From assembly GCF_051014685.1 (NCBI RefSeq), contig NW_027478864.1, positions 1-64,000 of the forward strand: DNA of 64,000 nt, read 5' to 3'. Position 1 is the first letter of the stretch. Every line of letters starts with the position of its first letter. Below are positions 1 to 11,600 of the stretch, one piece after another. The notes beneath the pieces were generated by a model that saw only the letters and a program-made list of their open reading frames with translations, did no database searches and was not told where the DNA came from. The DNA is from Ptiloglossa arizonensis. Lineage: Eukaryota; Arthropoda; Insecta; Hymenoptera; Colletidae. A program made the translations under genes and the position numbers.

Positions 1-2265
1 CATCTGAAACTAGAAACTCACCCGATTACAACGGTATGCGTACTTTTCCCCTAGGCCGTTCTAGTTATTCGTTTCGAGCATCAGAACTGCGAAAATGTTG
101 AGTTTCTCAAGCGTTTCTTACCTACAAACTGCCATATCTCGCGAACGGATTGACCAATCCGCAAAATTTCTGTGCATCTGAAAGTAGAAACTCGCCCGAT
201 TACAACGGTATGCGTACCTTTTCCCCTAGACCGTTCTAGTTATGCTTGTCGAGCATCAGAACTGCGAAATTTTGAGTTTCTCAAGCGTTTCTTACCTCAA
301 ACTGCCATATCTCGCGAACGGATTGACCAATCCGCAAAATTTCTGTTGCATCTGAAAGTAGAAACTCGCCCGATTACAACGGTATGCGTACTTTTCCCCT
401 AGACCGTTCTAGTTATGCTTGTCGAGCATCAGAACTGCGAAAATTTTGAGTTTCTCAAGCGTTTCTTACCTCCATACTGCCATATCTCGCGAACGGATTG
501 ACTAAGCCGCAAAATTTCTGTTGCATCTGAAAGTAGAAACTCGCCCGATTACAACGGTGTGCGTACTTTTCCCCTAGGCCGTTCTAGTTATTCGTTTCGA
601 GCATCAGACTGCGAAAATTTTGAGTTTCTCAAGTGTTTTATACTTCCAAACAGCCATATCTCCGCGAACGGATTGACCAATCCGCCAAAATTTCTGTTGC
701 ATCTGAAAGTAGAAACTCGCCCGATTACAACGGTATGCGTACTTTTCCCCTAGACCGTTTAGTTATGCTTGTCGAGCATCAGAACTGCGAAATTTTGAGT
801 TTCTCAAGCGTTTCTTACCTCCATACTGCCATATCTCGCGAACGGATTGACTAAGCCGCAAAATTTCTGTTGCATCTGAAAGTAGAAACTCGCCCGATTA
901 CAACGGTGTGCGTACTTTTCCCCTAGGCCGTTCTAGTTATTCGTTTCGAGCATCAGAACTGCGAAAATTTTGAGTTTCTCAAGCGTTTCTTACCTCCAAA
1001 CTGCCATATCTCGCGAATGACTGACCAATCCGCAAAATTTCTGATGCATCTGAAAGTAGAAACTCGCCCGATTACAACGGTATGCGTACTTTTCCCCTAG
1101 GCCGCTCTAGTTATTCGTTTCGAGCATCAGAACTTCGAAAATTTTGAGTTTCTCAAGCGTTTCTTACCTCCAAACTGCCATATCTCGCGAACGGACTGAC
1201 CAATCCGCAAAATTTCTGTTGCATCTGAAAGTAGAAACTCGCCCGATTACAACGGTATGCGTACTTTTCCCAAAGGCTGTTCTAGTTATTCGTTTCGAGC
1301 ATCAGAACTGCGAAAATTTTGAGTTTCTCAAGCGTTTCTTACCTCCAAACTGCCATATCTCGCGAACGGATTGACCAATGCGCAAAATTTCTGTTGCATC
1401 TGAAGTAGAAACTCGCTCAATTGAAACGGTATGCGTACTTTTCCCCTAGGCCGTTCTAGTTATTCGTTTCGAGCATCAGAACTGCGAAAATGTTGAGTTT
1501 CTCAAGCGTTTCTTACCTACAAACTGCCATATCTCGCGAACGGATTGACCAATCCGCAAAATTTCTGTTGCATCTGAAAGTAGAAACTCGCCCGATTACA
1601 ACTGTATGCGTACTTTTCCCCTAGTCCGTTCTAGTTATTCGTTTCGAGCATCAGAACTGCGAAAATTTTGAGTTTCTCAAGCGTTTCTTACCTCCAAACT
1701 GCCATATCTCGCGAACGGAATGACCAATCCGCAAAATTTCTGTTGCATCTGAAAGTAGAAACTCGCCCGATTACAACGGTATGCGTACTTTTCCCTAGGC
1801 CGTTCTAGTTAATCCTTTCGAGCATCAGAACTGCGAAAATTTGGAGTTTCTCAGCGTTTCTTACCTCCAAACTGCCATATCTCGCGAACGGATTGACTAA
1901 GCCGCAAAATTCTGTTGCATCTGAAAGTAGAAACTCGCCCGATTACAACGGTTATGAGTAGCTTTCCCTAGACCGTTCTAGTTATTCGTTTCGAGCATCA
2001 GAACTGCGAAATTTTGAGTTTCTCAAGCGTTTCTTACTCCAAACTGCCATATATCGCGAACGGATTGACCAATCCGCAAATTTCTGATGCATCTGAAAGT
2101 AGAAACTCGCCCGATTACAACGGTATGCGTACTTTTTCCCCTAGGCCGCTCTAGTTATTCGTTTCGAGCATCAGAACTGCGAAAATTTTGTGTTTCTCAA
2201 GTGTTTTATACTTCCAAACAGCCATATCTCGCGAACGGATTGACCAATCCGCAAAATTTCTGTTG
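1..2265. repeat. Left edge: 13 monomers of irregular length (172-176 bp)
   Basis: Monomers start at 1, 175, 349, 524, 700, 873, 1047, 1222, 1397, 1571, 1746, 1918 and 2090. Their lengths are 174, 174, 175, 176, 173, 174, 175, 175, 174, 175, 172, 172 and 176, a net loss of 10 bp against a 175-bp grid. Monomers 1-7 align one-to-one with 3841-5065, and monomers 8-9 with 8741-9090. In those nine the only differences I found are about 11 single-base insertions or deletions, with no substitution. Monomers 10-13 also carry substitutions. Either consensus sequence quality is poor here, as at a contig end, or this is a decaying array edge. The indel-only pattern favours the first. Confidence 0.9.
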
Positions 2266-2284
2266 CATCTGAAAGTAGAAACTC

Positions 2285-2301
2285 GCCCGATTACAACGGT
2301 A
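2285..2301 (-). other. Degenerate CENP-B-box-like match (example)
   Basis: The plus strand GCCCGATTACAACGGTA (consensus 20-36) reads TACCGTTGTAATCGGGC on the minus strand. Against the known 17-bp CENP-B box pattern with nine required bases (TTCG, A, CGGG) it matches seven. The two misses are the paired Ts. It sits in the best conserved part of the monomer. A match of seven of nine is expected by chance in roughly half of random 175-bp sequences on two strands, so this is a candidate only. Confidence 0.35.
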
Positions 2302-2410
2302 TGCGTACTTTTCCCCTAGGCCGTTCTAGTTATTCGTTTCGAGCATCAGAACTGCGAAAATTTTGAGTTTCTCAAGCGTTTCCTACCTCCAAACTGCCAT
2401 ATCTCGCGAA

Positions 2411-2426
2411 CGGATTGACCAATCCG
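2411..2426. other. Conserved 16-bp dyad in the monomer (example)
   Basis: CGGATTGACCAATCCG at consensus positions 146-161 is an inverted repeat with 7-bp arms (CGGATTG and CAATCCG) and a 2-bp centre. It lies two bases after TCGCGA (positions 139-144; here 2404-2409), itself a 6-bp palindrome. Most units keep both elements. Variants with GACT or TGTCC keep at least 6-bp arms, while GGATCGACC, GGACTGACC and GACTAAGCC units break one pair. Such a compact dyad could bind a dimeric protein or form a small hairpin. That is inference from symmetry only. Confidence 0.75.
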
Positions 2427-3124
2427 CAAAATTTCTGTTGCATCTGAAAGTAGAAACTCGCCCGATTACAACGGTATGCGTACTTTTCCCCTAGACCGTT
2501 CTAGTTACGCTTGTCGAGCATCAGAACTGCGAAAACTTTGAGTTTCTCAAGCGTTTCATACCTCCAAACTGCCATATCTCGCGAACGGATCGACCAATCC
2601 GCAAAATTTCTGTTGCATCTGAAAGTAGAAACTCGCCCGATTACAACGGTATGCGTACCTTTCCCCTAGGCCGTTGTAGTTATTCGTTTCGAGCATGAGA
2701 ACTGCGAAAATTTTGGGTTTCTCAAGCGTTGCTTACATCCAAACTGCCATATCTCGCGAACGGAATGTCCAATCCGCAAAATTTCTGTTGCATCTGAAAG
2801 TAGAAACTCGCCCGATTACAACGGTATGCGTACTTTTCCCCTAGGCCGTTCTAGTTATTCGTTTCGAGCATCAGAACTGTGAAAATTTTGAGTTTCTCAA
2901 GCGTTTCTTACCTCCAAACTGCCATATCTCGCGAACGGATTGACCAATCCGCAAAATTTCTGTTGCATCTGAAAGTAGAAACTCGCCCGATTACAACGGT
3001 ATGCGTACTTTTCCCCTAGACCGTTCTAGTTATGCTTGTCGAGCATCAGAACTGGGAAAATTTTGAGTTTCTCAAGCGTTTCTTACCTCCGAACTGCCAT
3101 ATCTCGCGAACGGATTGACTAAGC

Positions 3125-4476
3125 CGCAAAATTTCTGTTGCATCTGAAACTAGAAACTCACCCGATTACAACGGTATGCGTACTTTTCCCCTAGGCCGTT
3201 CTAGTTATTCGTTTCGAGCATCAGAACTGCGAAAATGTTGAGTTTCTCAAGCGTTTCTTACATACAAACTGCCATATCTCGCGAACGGATTGACCAATCC
3301 GCAAAATTTCTGTGGCATCTGAAAGTAGAAACTCGCCCGATTACAACGGTATGCGTACTTTTCCCCTAGACCGTTCTAGTTATGCTTGTCGAGCATCAGA
3401 ACTGCGAAAATTTTGAGTTTCTCAAGCGTTTCTTACCTCCAAACTGCCATATCTCGCGAACGGATTGACTAATCCGCAAAATTTCTGTTGCATCTGAAAG
3501 TAGAAACTCGCCCGATTACAACGGCATGCGTACTTTTCCCCTAGGCCGTTCTAGTTATTCGTTTCGAGCATCAGAACTTCGAAAATTTTGAGTTTCTCAA
3601 GCGTTTCTTACCTCCAAACTGCCATATCTCGCGAACGGATTTACCAATCCGCAAAATTTCTGTTGCATCTGAAAGTAGAAACTCGCCCGATTACAACGGT
3701 ATGCGTACTTTTCCCCTAGACCGTTCTAGTTATGCTTGTCGAGCATCAGAACTGGGAAAATTTTGAGTTTCTCAAGCGTTTCTTACCTCCGAACTGCCAT
3801 ATCTCGCGAACGGATTGACTAAGCCGCAAAATTTCTGTTGCATCTGAAACTAGAAACTCACCCGATTACAACGGTATGCGTACTTTTCCCCTAGGCCGTT
3901 CTAGTTATTCGTTTCGAGCATCAGAACTGCGAAAATGTTGAGTTTCTCAAGCGTTTCTTACCTACAAACTGCCATATCTCGCGAACGGATTGACCAATCC
4001 GCAAAATTTCTGTGGCATCTGAAAGTAGAAACTCGCCCGATTACAACGGTATGCGTACTTTTCCCCTAGACCGTTCTAGTTATGCTTGTCGAGCATCAGA
4101 ACTGCGAAAATTTTGAGTTTCTCAAGCGTTTCTTACCTTCAAACTGCCATATCTCGCGAACGGATTGACCAATCCGCAAAATTTCTGTTGCATCTGAAAG
4201 TAGAAACTCGCCCGATTACAACGGTATGCGTACTTTTCCCCTAGACCGTTCTAGTTATGCTTGTCGAGCATCAGAACTGCGAAAATTTTGAGTTTCTCAA
4301 GCGTTTCTTACCTCCATACTGCCATATCTCGCGAACGGATTGACTAAGCCGCAAAATTTCTGTTGCATCTGAAAGTAGAAACTCGCCCGATTACAACGGT
4401 GTGCGTACTTTTCCCCTAGGCCGTTCTAGTTATTCGTTTCGAGCATCAGAACTGCGAAAATTTTGAGTTTCTCAAG
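3125..4476. repeat. 1.35-kb duplicated segment, copy 1 (matches 7325-8676)
   Basis: Offset to its partner is exactly 4200 bp (24 monomers). Shared marks are the H monomers at 3141/7341 and 3841/8041, the ACTGGGAAAA variant at 3751/7951 and the GGCATGCG variant near 3524/7724. I saw four substitutions between the copies: TGTGG/TGTTG near 3314, CTAG/CTGG near 3552, TTACC/TGACC near 3642, and CCTTC/CCTCC near 4138. The match ends where this copy has AAGTGTTTTATAC and the partner has AAGCGTTTCTTAC. Within this segment the 4-monomer unit 3051-3751 is itself the start of a tandem repeat with a 700-bp offset. Confidence 0.85.
3141..3315. repeat. Representative family H monomer
   Basis: Defined by CATCTGAAACTAG at the start, AAACTCACCCG at 14-24 and GAAAATGTTGAG at 91-102. 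Found at 1, 3141, 3841, 7341, 8041, 10316 and 15566 only. It is usually preceded by a unit ending in GACTAAGCCG. It marks the left part of the array. Confidence 0.85.
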
Positions 4477-5940
4477 TGTTTTATACTTCCAAACAGCCAT
4501 ATCTCGCGAACGGATTGACCAATCCGCAAAATTTCTGTTGCATCTGAAAGTAGAAACTCGCCCGATTACAACGGTATGCGTACTTTTCCCCTAGACCGTT
4601 CTAGTTATGCTTGTCGAGCATCAGAACTGCGAAAATTTTGAGTTTCTCAAGCGTTTCTTACCTCCATACTGCCATATCTCGCGAACGGATTGACTAAGCC
4701 GCAAAATTTCTGTTGCATCTGAAAGTAGAAACTCGCCCGATTACAACGGTGTGCGTACTTTTCCCCTAGGCCGTTCTAGTTATTCGTTTCGAGCATCAGA
4801 ACTGCGAAAATTTTGAGTTTCTCAAGCGTTTCTTACCTCCAAACTGCCATATCTCGCGAATGGACTGACCAATCCGCAAAATTTCTGATGCATCTGAAAG
4901 TAGAAACTCGCCCGATTACAACGGTATGCGTACTTTTCCCCTAGGCCGCTCTAGTTATTCGTTTCGAGCATCAGAACTTCGAAAATTTTGAGTTTCTCAA
5001 GCGTTTCTTACCTCCAAACTGCCATATCTCGCGAACGGACTGACCAATCCGCAAAATTTCTGTTGCATCTGAAAGTAGAAACTCGCCCGATTACAACGGT
5101 ATGCGTACTTTTCCCCTAGACCGTTCTAGTTATGCTTGTCGAGCATCAGAACTGCGAAAATTTTGAGTTTCTCAAGCGTTTCTTACCTCCATACTGCCAT
5201 ATCTCGCGAACGGATTGACTAAGCCGCAAAATTTCTGTTGCATCTGAAAGTAGAAACTCGCCCGATTACAACGGTGTGCGTACTTTTCCCCTAGGCCGTT
5301 CTAGTTATTCGTTTCGAGCATCAGAACTGCGAAAATTTTGAGTTTCTCAAGCGTTTCTTACCTCCAAACTGCCATATCTCGCGAATGGACTGACCAATCC
5401 GCAAAATTTCTGATGCATCTGAAAGTAGAAACTCGCCCGATTACAACGGTATGCGTACTTTTCCCCTAGGCCGCTCTAGTTATTCGTTTCGAGCATCAGA
5501 ACTGCGAAAATTTTGTGTTTCTCAAGTGTTTTATACATCCAAACAGCCATATCTCGCGAACGGATTGACCAATCCGCAAAATTTCTGTTGCATCTGAAAG
5601 TAGAAACTCGCCCGATTACAACGGTATGCGTACTTTTCCCCTAGTCCGTTCTAGTTATTCGTTTCGAGCATCAGAACTGCGAAAATTTTGAGTTTCTCAA
5701 GCGTTTCTTACCTCCAAACTGCCATATCTCGCGAACGGATTGACTAATCCGCAAAATTTCTGTTGCATCTGAAAGTAGAAACTCGCCCGATTACAACGGT
5801 ATGCGTACTTTTCCCCTAGGCCGTTCTAGTTATTCGTTTCGAGCATCAGAACTGCGAAAATTTTGAGTTTCTCAAGCGTTTCCTACCTCCAAACTGCCAT
5901 ATCTCGCGAACGGATTGACCAATCCTCAAAATTTCTGTTG

Positions 5941-6115
5941 CATCTGAAAGTAGAAACTCGCCCGATTACAACGGTATGCGTACTTTTCCCCTAGACCGTT
6001 CTAGTTATGCTTGTCGAGCATCAGAACTGCGAAAACTTTGAGTTTCTCAAGCGTTTCATACCTCCAAACTGCCATATCTCGCGAACGGATCGACCAATCC
6101 GCAAAATTTCTGTTG
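5941..6115. repeat. Representative family B monomer
   Basis: Defined by CTAGACCG at 51-58 and TTATGCTTGTCGAG at 65-78, where most units have CTAGGCCG and TTATTCGTTTCGAG. This copy also has AAAACTTTGAG, TTTCATACC and GGATCGACC. Family B is spread through the array. The ATG in its variable box is the start of most of the longer non-coding open frames. Right of 40.1 kb many B units have GTCGAGAATC instead of GTCGAGCATC. Confidence 0.85.
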
Positions 6116-6290
6116 CATCTGAAAGTAGAAACTCGCCCGATTACAACGGTATGCGTACCTTTCCCCTAGGCCGTTGTAGTTATTCGTTTCGAGCATGAGA
6201 ACTGCGAAAATTTTGGGTTTCTCAAGCGTTGCTTACATCCAAACTGCCATATCTCGCGAACGGATTGTCCAATCCGCAAAATTTCTGTTG
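6116..6290. repeat. Representative family E monomer
   Basis: Defined by CCGTTGTAG at 56-64, GAGCATGAG at 75-83, TTTTGGGTTT at 96-105, GCGTTGCTTAC at 111-121 and usually GGATTGTCC at 147-155. In the centre and right of the array E has GTTAATCG instead of GTTATTCG. E usually follows a B unit that carries GGATCGACC, so B-E is a fixed two-unit module. Confidence 0.85.
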
Positions 6291-6640
6291 CATCTGAAAG
6301 TAGAAACTCGCCCGATTACAACGGTATGCGTACTTTTCCCCTAGGCCGTTCTAGTTATTCGTTTCGAGCATCAGAACTGTGAAAATTTTGAGTTTCTCAA
6401 GCGTTTCTTACATACAAACGCCCATATCTCGCGAACGGATTGACCAATCCGCAAAATTTCTGTTGCATCTGAAAGTAGAAACTCGCCCGATTACAACGGT
6501 ATGCGTACTTTTCCCCTAGGCCGTTCTAGTTATTCGTTTCGAGCATCAGAACTGCGAAAATTTTGAGTTTCTCAAGCGTTTCTTACCTCCAAACTGCCAT
6601 ATCTCGCGAACGGATTGACCAATCCGCAAAATTTCGGTTG

Positions 6641-6815
6641 CATCTGAAAGTAGAAACTCGCCCGATTACAACGGTATGCGTACTTTTCCACTAGGCCGTT
6701 CTAGTTAATCGTTTCGAGCATCAGAACTGCGAAAATTTTGAGTTTCTCAAGCGTTTCTTACTTCCAACCTGCCATATCTCGCGAACGGATTGACCAATCC
6801 GCAAAATTTCTGATG
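6641..6815. repeat. Representative family C monomer
   Basis: Defined by TTTTCCACTAGG at 44-55, GTTAATCG at 64-71 and CTTCCAACCTGCC near 121-133. It nearly always precedes a D unit. Later copies around 33-56 kb have CTTCCAAACTG instead of CTTCCAACCTG. Confidence 0.85.
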
Positions 6816-6990
6816 CATCTGAAAGTAGAAACTCGGCCGATTGCAACGGTATGCGTAGTTTTCCCCTAGGCCGCTCTAGTTATTCGTTTCGAGCATCAGA
6901 ACTGCGAAAATTTTGTGTTTCTCAAGTGTTTCATACTTCCAAACTGCCATATCTCGCGAACGGACTGACCAATCCGCAAAATTTCTGTTG
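6816..6990. repeat. Representative family D monomer
   Basis: Defined by CGATTGCAACGG at 23-34, CCGCTCTAG at 56-64, TTTTGTGTTT at 96-105 and AAGTGTTTCATAC at 109-121. The linker before it is CTGATG instead of CTGTTG. An early version has ACTCGGCCG and TAGTTTTCC. A right-hand version has CGCGCGATTG. Confidence 0.85.
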
Positions 6991-7324
6991 CATCTGAAAG
7001 TAGAAACTCGCCCGATTACAACGGTATGCGTACTTTTCCCCTAGACCGTTCTAGTTATGCTTGTCGAGCATCAGAACTGCGAAAATTTTGAGTTTCTCAA
7101 GCGTTTCTTACCTACAAACTGCCACATCTCGCGAACGGATTGACCAATCCGCAAAATTTCTGTTGCATCTGAAAGTAGAAAGTCGCCCGATTACAACGGT
7201 ATGCGTACTTTTCCCCTAGACCGTTCTAGTTATGCTTGTCGAGCATCAGAACTGCGAAAATTTTGAGTTTCTCAAGCGTTTCTTACGTCCAAACTGCCAT
7301 ATCTCGCGAACGGATTGACTAATC

Positions 7325-8676
7325 CGCAAAATTTCTGTTGCATCTGAAACTAGAAACTCACCCGATTACAACGGTATGCGTACTTTTCCCCTAGGCCGTT
7401 CTAGTTATTCGTTTCGAGCATCAGAACTGCGAAAATGTTGAGTTTCTCAAGCGTTTCTTACCTACAAACTGCCATATCTCGCGAACGGATTGACCAATCC
7501 GCAAAATTTCTGTTGCATCTGAAAGTAGAAACTCGCCCGATTACAACGGTATGCGTACTTTTCCCCTAGACCGTTCTAGTTATGCTTGTCGAGCATCAGA
7601 ACTGCGAAAATTTTGAGTTTCTCAAGCGTTTCTTACCTCCAAACTGCCATATCTCGCGAACGGATTGACTAATCCGCAAAATTTCTGTTGCATCTGAAAG
7701 TAGAAACTCGCCCGATTACAACGGCATGCGTACTTTTCCCCTAGGCCGTTCTGGTTATTCGTTTCGAGCATCAGAACTTCGAAAATTTTGAGTTTCTCAA
7801 GCGTTTCTTACCTCCAAACTGCCATATCTCGCGAACGGATTGACCAATCCGCAAAATTTCTGTTGCATCTGAAAGTAGAAACTCGCCCGATTACAACGGT
7901 ATGCGTACTTTTCCCCTAGACCGTTCTAGTTATGCTTGTCGAGCATCAGAACTGGGAAAATTTTGAGTTTCTCAAGCGTTTCTTACCTCCGAACTGCCAT
8001 ATCTCGCGAACGGATTGACTAAGCCGCAAAATTTCTGTTGCATCTGAAACTAGAAACTCACCCGATTACAACGGTATGCGTACTTTTCCCCTAGGCCGTT
8101 CTAGTTATTCGTTTCGAGCATCAGAACTGCGAAAATGTTGAGTTTCTCAAGCGTTTCTTACCTACAAACTGCCATATCTCGCGAACGGATTGACCAATCC
8201 GCAAAATTTCTGTGGCATCTGAAAGTAGAAACTCGCCCGATTACAACGGTATGCGTACTTTTCCCCTAGACCGTTCTAGTTATGCTTGTCGAGCATCAGA
8301 ACTGCGAAAATTTTGAGTTTCTCAAGCGTTTCTTACCTCCAAACTGCCATATCTCGCGAACGGATTGACCAATCCGCAAAATTTCTGTTGCATCTGAAAG
8401 TAGAAACTCGCCCGATTACAACGGTATGCGTACTTTTCCCCTAGACCGTTCTAGTTATGCTTGTCGAGCATCAGAACTGCGAAAATTTTGAGTTTCTCAA
8501 GCGTTTCTTACCTCCATACTGCCATATCTCGCGAACGGATTGACTAAGCCGCAAAATTTCTGTTGCATCTGAAAGTAGAAACTCGCCCGATTACAACGGT
8601 GTGCGTACTTTTCCCCTAGGCCGTTCTAGTTATTCGTTTCGAGCATCAGAACTGCGAAAATTTTGAGTTTCTCAAG
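7325..8676. repeat. 1.35-kb duplicated segment, copy 2 (matches 3125-4476)
   Basis: This is the partner of the 3125-4476 segment at a fixed 4200-bp offset, with the same family order (H, B, A with GGCATGCG, B with ACTGGG, H, B, B). Its right edge passes into monomers at 8741 and 8916 that carry the rare CCCAAAGGCTG and CGCTCAATTG variants. Those two variants otherwise occur only at 1222 and 1397. Confidence 0.85.
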
Positions 8677-11600
8677 CGTTTCTTACCTCCAAACTGCCAT
8701 ATCTCGCGAACGGATTGACTAATCCCCAAAATTTCTGTTGCATCTGAAAGTAGAAACTCGCCCGATTACAACGGTATGCGTACTTTTCCCAAAGGCTGTT
8801 CTAGTTATTCGTTTCGAGCATCAGAACTGCGAAAATTTTGAGTTTCTCAAGCGTTTCTTACCTCCAAACTGCCATATCTCGCGAACGGATTGACCAATGC
8901 GCAAAATTTCTGTTGCATCTGAAAGTAGAAACTCGCTCAATTGAAACGGTATGCGTACTTTTCCCCTAGGCCGTTCTAGTTATTCGTTTCGAGCATCAGA
9001 ACTGCGAAAATGTTGAGTTTCTCAAGCGTTTCTTACCTACAAACTGCCATATCTCGCGAACGGATTGACCAATCCGCAAAATTTCTGTTGCATCTGAAAG
9101 TAGAAACTCGCCCGATTACAACGGTATGCGTACTTTTCCCCTAGGCCGTTCTAGTTATTCGTTTCGAGCATGAGAACTGCGAAAATTTTGGGTTTCTCAA
9201 GCGTTGCTTACCTCCAAACTGCCATATCTCGCGAACGGATTGTCCAATCCGCAAAATTTCTGTTGCATCTGAAAGTAGAAACTCGCCCGATTACAACGGT
9301 ATGCGTACTTTTCCCCTAGGCCGCTCTAGTTATTCGTTTCGAGCATCAGAACTGCGAAAATTTTGTGTTTCTCAAGTGTTTTATACTTCCAAACAGCCAT
9401 ATCTCGCGAACGGATTGACCAATCCGCAAAATTTCTGTTGCATCTGAAAGTAGAAACTCGCCCGATTACAACGGTATGCGTACTTTTCCCCTAGGCCGTT
9501 CTAGTTATTCGTTTCGAGCATCAGAACTGCGAAAATTTTGAGTTTCTCAAGCGTTTCCTACCTCCAAACTGCCATATCTCGCGAACGGATTGACCAATCC
9601 GCAAAATTTCTGTTGCATCTGAAAGTAGAAACTCGCCCGATTACAACGGTATGCGTACTTTTCCCCTAGACCGTTCTAGTTACGCTTGTCGAGCATCAGA
9701 ACTGCGAAAACTTTGAGTTTCTCAAGCGTTTCATACCTCCAAACTGCCATATCTCGCGAACGGATCGACCAATCCGCAAAATTTCTGTTGCATCTGAAAG
9801 TAGAAACTCGCCCGATTACAACGGAATGCGTACCTTTCCCCTAGGCCGTTGTAGTTATTCGTTTCGAGCATGAGAACTGCGAAAATTTTGGGTTTCTCAA
9901 GCGTTGCTTACATCCAAACTGCCATATCTCGCGAACGGAATGTCCAATCCGCAAAATTTCTGTTGCATCTGAAAGTAGAAACTCGCCCGATTACAACGGT
10001 ATGCGTACTTTTCCCCTAGGCCGTTCTAGTTATTCGTTTCGAGCATCAGAACTGTGAAAATTTTGAGTTTCTCAAGCGTTTCTTACCTCCAAACTGCCAT
10101 ATCTCGCGAACGGATTGACCAATCCGCAAAATTTCTGTTGCATCTGAAAGTAGAAACTCGCCCGATTACAACGGTATGCGTACTTTTCCCCTAGACCGTT
10201 CTAGTTATGCTTGTCGAGCATCAGAACTGGGAAAATTTTGAGTTTCTCAAGCGTTTCTTACCTCCGAACTGCCATATCTCGCGAACGGATTGACTAAGCC
10301 GCAAAATTTCTGTTGCATCTGAAACTAGAAACTCACCCGATTACAACGGTATGCGTACTTTTCCCCTAGGCCGTTCTAGTTATTCGTTTCGAGCATCAGA
10401 ACTGCGAAAATGTTGAGTTTCTCAAGCGTTTCTTACTTACAAACTGCCATATCTCGTGAACGGATTGACCAATCCGCAAAATTTCTGTGGCATCTGAAAG
10501 TAGAAACTCGCCCGATTACAACGGTATGCGTACTTTTCCCCTAGACCGTTCTAGTTATGCTTGTCGAGCATCAGAACTGCGAAAATTTTGAGTTTCTCAA
10601 GCGTTTCTTACCTCCAAACTGCCATATCTCGCGAACGGATTGACTAATCCGCAAAATTTCTGTTGCATCTGAAAGTAGAAACTCGCCCGATTACAACGGC
10701 ATGCGTACTTTTCCCCTAGGCCGTTCTAGTTATTCGTTTCGAGCATCAGAACTTCGAAAATTTTGAGTTTCTCAAGCGTTTCTTACCTCCAAACTGCCAT
10801 ATCTCGCGAACGGATTGACCAATCCGCAAAATTTCTGTTGCATCTGAAAGTAGAAACTCGCCCGATTACAACGGTATGCGTACTTTTCCCCTAGACCGTT
10901 CTAGTTATGCTTGTCGAGCATCAGAACTGCGAAAATTTTGAGTTTCTCAAGCGTTTCTTACCTCCATACTGCCATATCTCGCGAACGGATTGACTAAGCC
11001 GCAAAATTTCTGTTGCATCTGAAAGTAGAAACTCGCCCGATTACAACGGTGTGCGTACTTTTCCCCTAGGCCGTTCTAGTTATTCGTTTCGAGCATCAGA
11101 ACTGCGAAAATTTTGAGTTTCTCAAGCGTTTCTTACCTCCAAACTGCCATATCTCGCGAATGGACTGACCAATCCGCAAAATTTCTGATGCATCTGAAAG
11201 TAGAAACTCGCCCGATTACAACGGTATGCGTACTTTTCCCCTAGACCGTTCTAGTTATGCTTGTCGAGCATCAGAACTGCGAAAATTTTGAGTTTCTCAA
11301 GCGTTTCTTACCTCCAAACTGCCATATCTCGCGAACGGATTGACTAATCCGCAAAATTTCTGTTGCATCTGAAAGTAGAAACTCGCCCGATTACAACGGT
11401 ATGCGTACTTTTCCCCTAGGCCGTTCTAGTTATTCGTTTCGAGCATCAGAACTGCGAAAATTTTGAGTTTCTCAAGCGTTTCCTACCTCCAAACTGCCAT
11501 ATCTCGCGAACGGATTGACCAATCCGCAAAATTTCTGTTGCATCTGAAAGTAGAAACTCGCCCGATTACAACGGTATGCGTACTTTTCCCCTAGACCGTT

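Larger units (their letters stand above)
2266..9572. repeat. Left mosaic of duplicated satellite segments, strict 175-bp spacing
   Basis: About 42 monomers on an exact 175-bp grid. The region is built from pieces found again elsewhere. About 2090-3751 matches 9266-10926. About 3125-4476 matches 7325-8676. About 5671-6963 matches 11271-12563. About 4600-5460 matches the trimer-bearing stretch at 16.1-17.0 kb. Family H monomers (starting CATCTGAAAC, with AAACTCACCCG) at 3141, 3841, 7341 and 8041 are characteristic of this side of the array. No non-satellite sequence is present. Confidence 0.9.

Noticed and set aside
2331..2351. RNA polymerase III B-box-like sequence (CGTTTCGAGCATCAG) suggesting a tRNA-derived repeat
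   Set aside because: It only partly resembles the B-box pattern. No A box lies at a suitable distance and no tRNA cloverleaf can be drawn from the monomer.
2277..2372. Eight-base inverted repeat AGAAACTC (consensus 12-19) and GAGTTTCT (100-107) within each monomer
   Set aside because: An 8-bp match separated by 80 bp is not unusual in a 175-bp sequence, and it has no supporting pattern of compensated changes.
2354..2440. Possible half-monomer ancestry, from the similar GCGAAAATTTTG (89-100) and CCGCAAAATTTC (159-170)
   Set aside because: The likeness is limited to the A/T tract and a few flanking bases at an offset of about 70 bp. No extended alignment supports an internal duplication.
6007..6198. 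Eleven near-identical 63-codon frames (6007, 11607, 14932, 17382, 19657, 22633, 23683, 24908, 29634, 30684, 34884) as a small protein family
   Set aside because: They are the same B-E monomer module read in one frame. Their spacing follows the higher-order blocks and their identity reflects satellite duplication, not protein conservation.
6411..6426. ACAAACGCCCAT variant taken at first for a one-base indel
   Set aside because: It has the same length as ACAAACTGCCAT and differs by substitutions only. The 175-bp register is unchanged.
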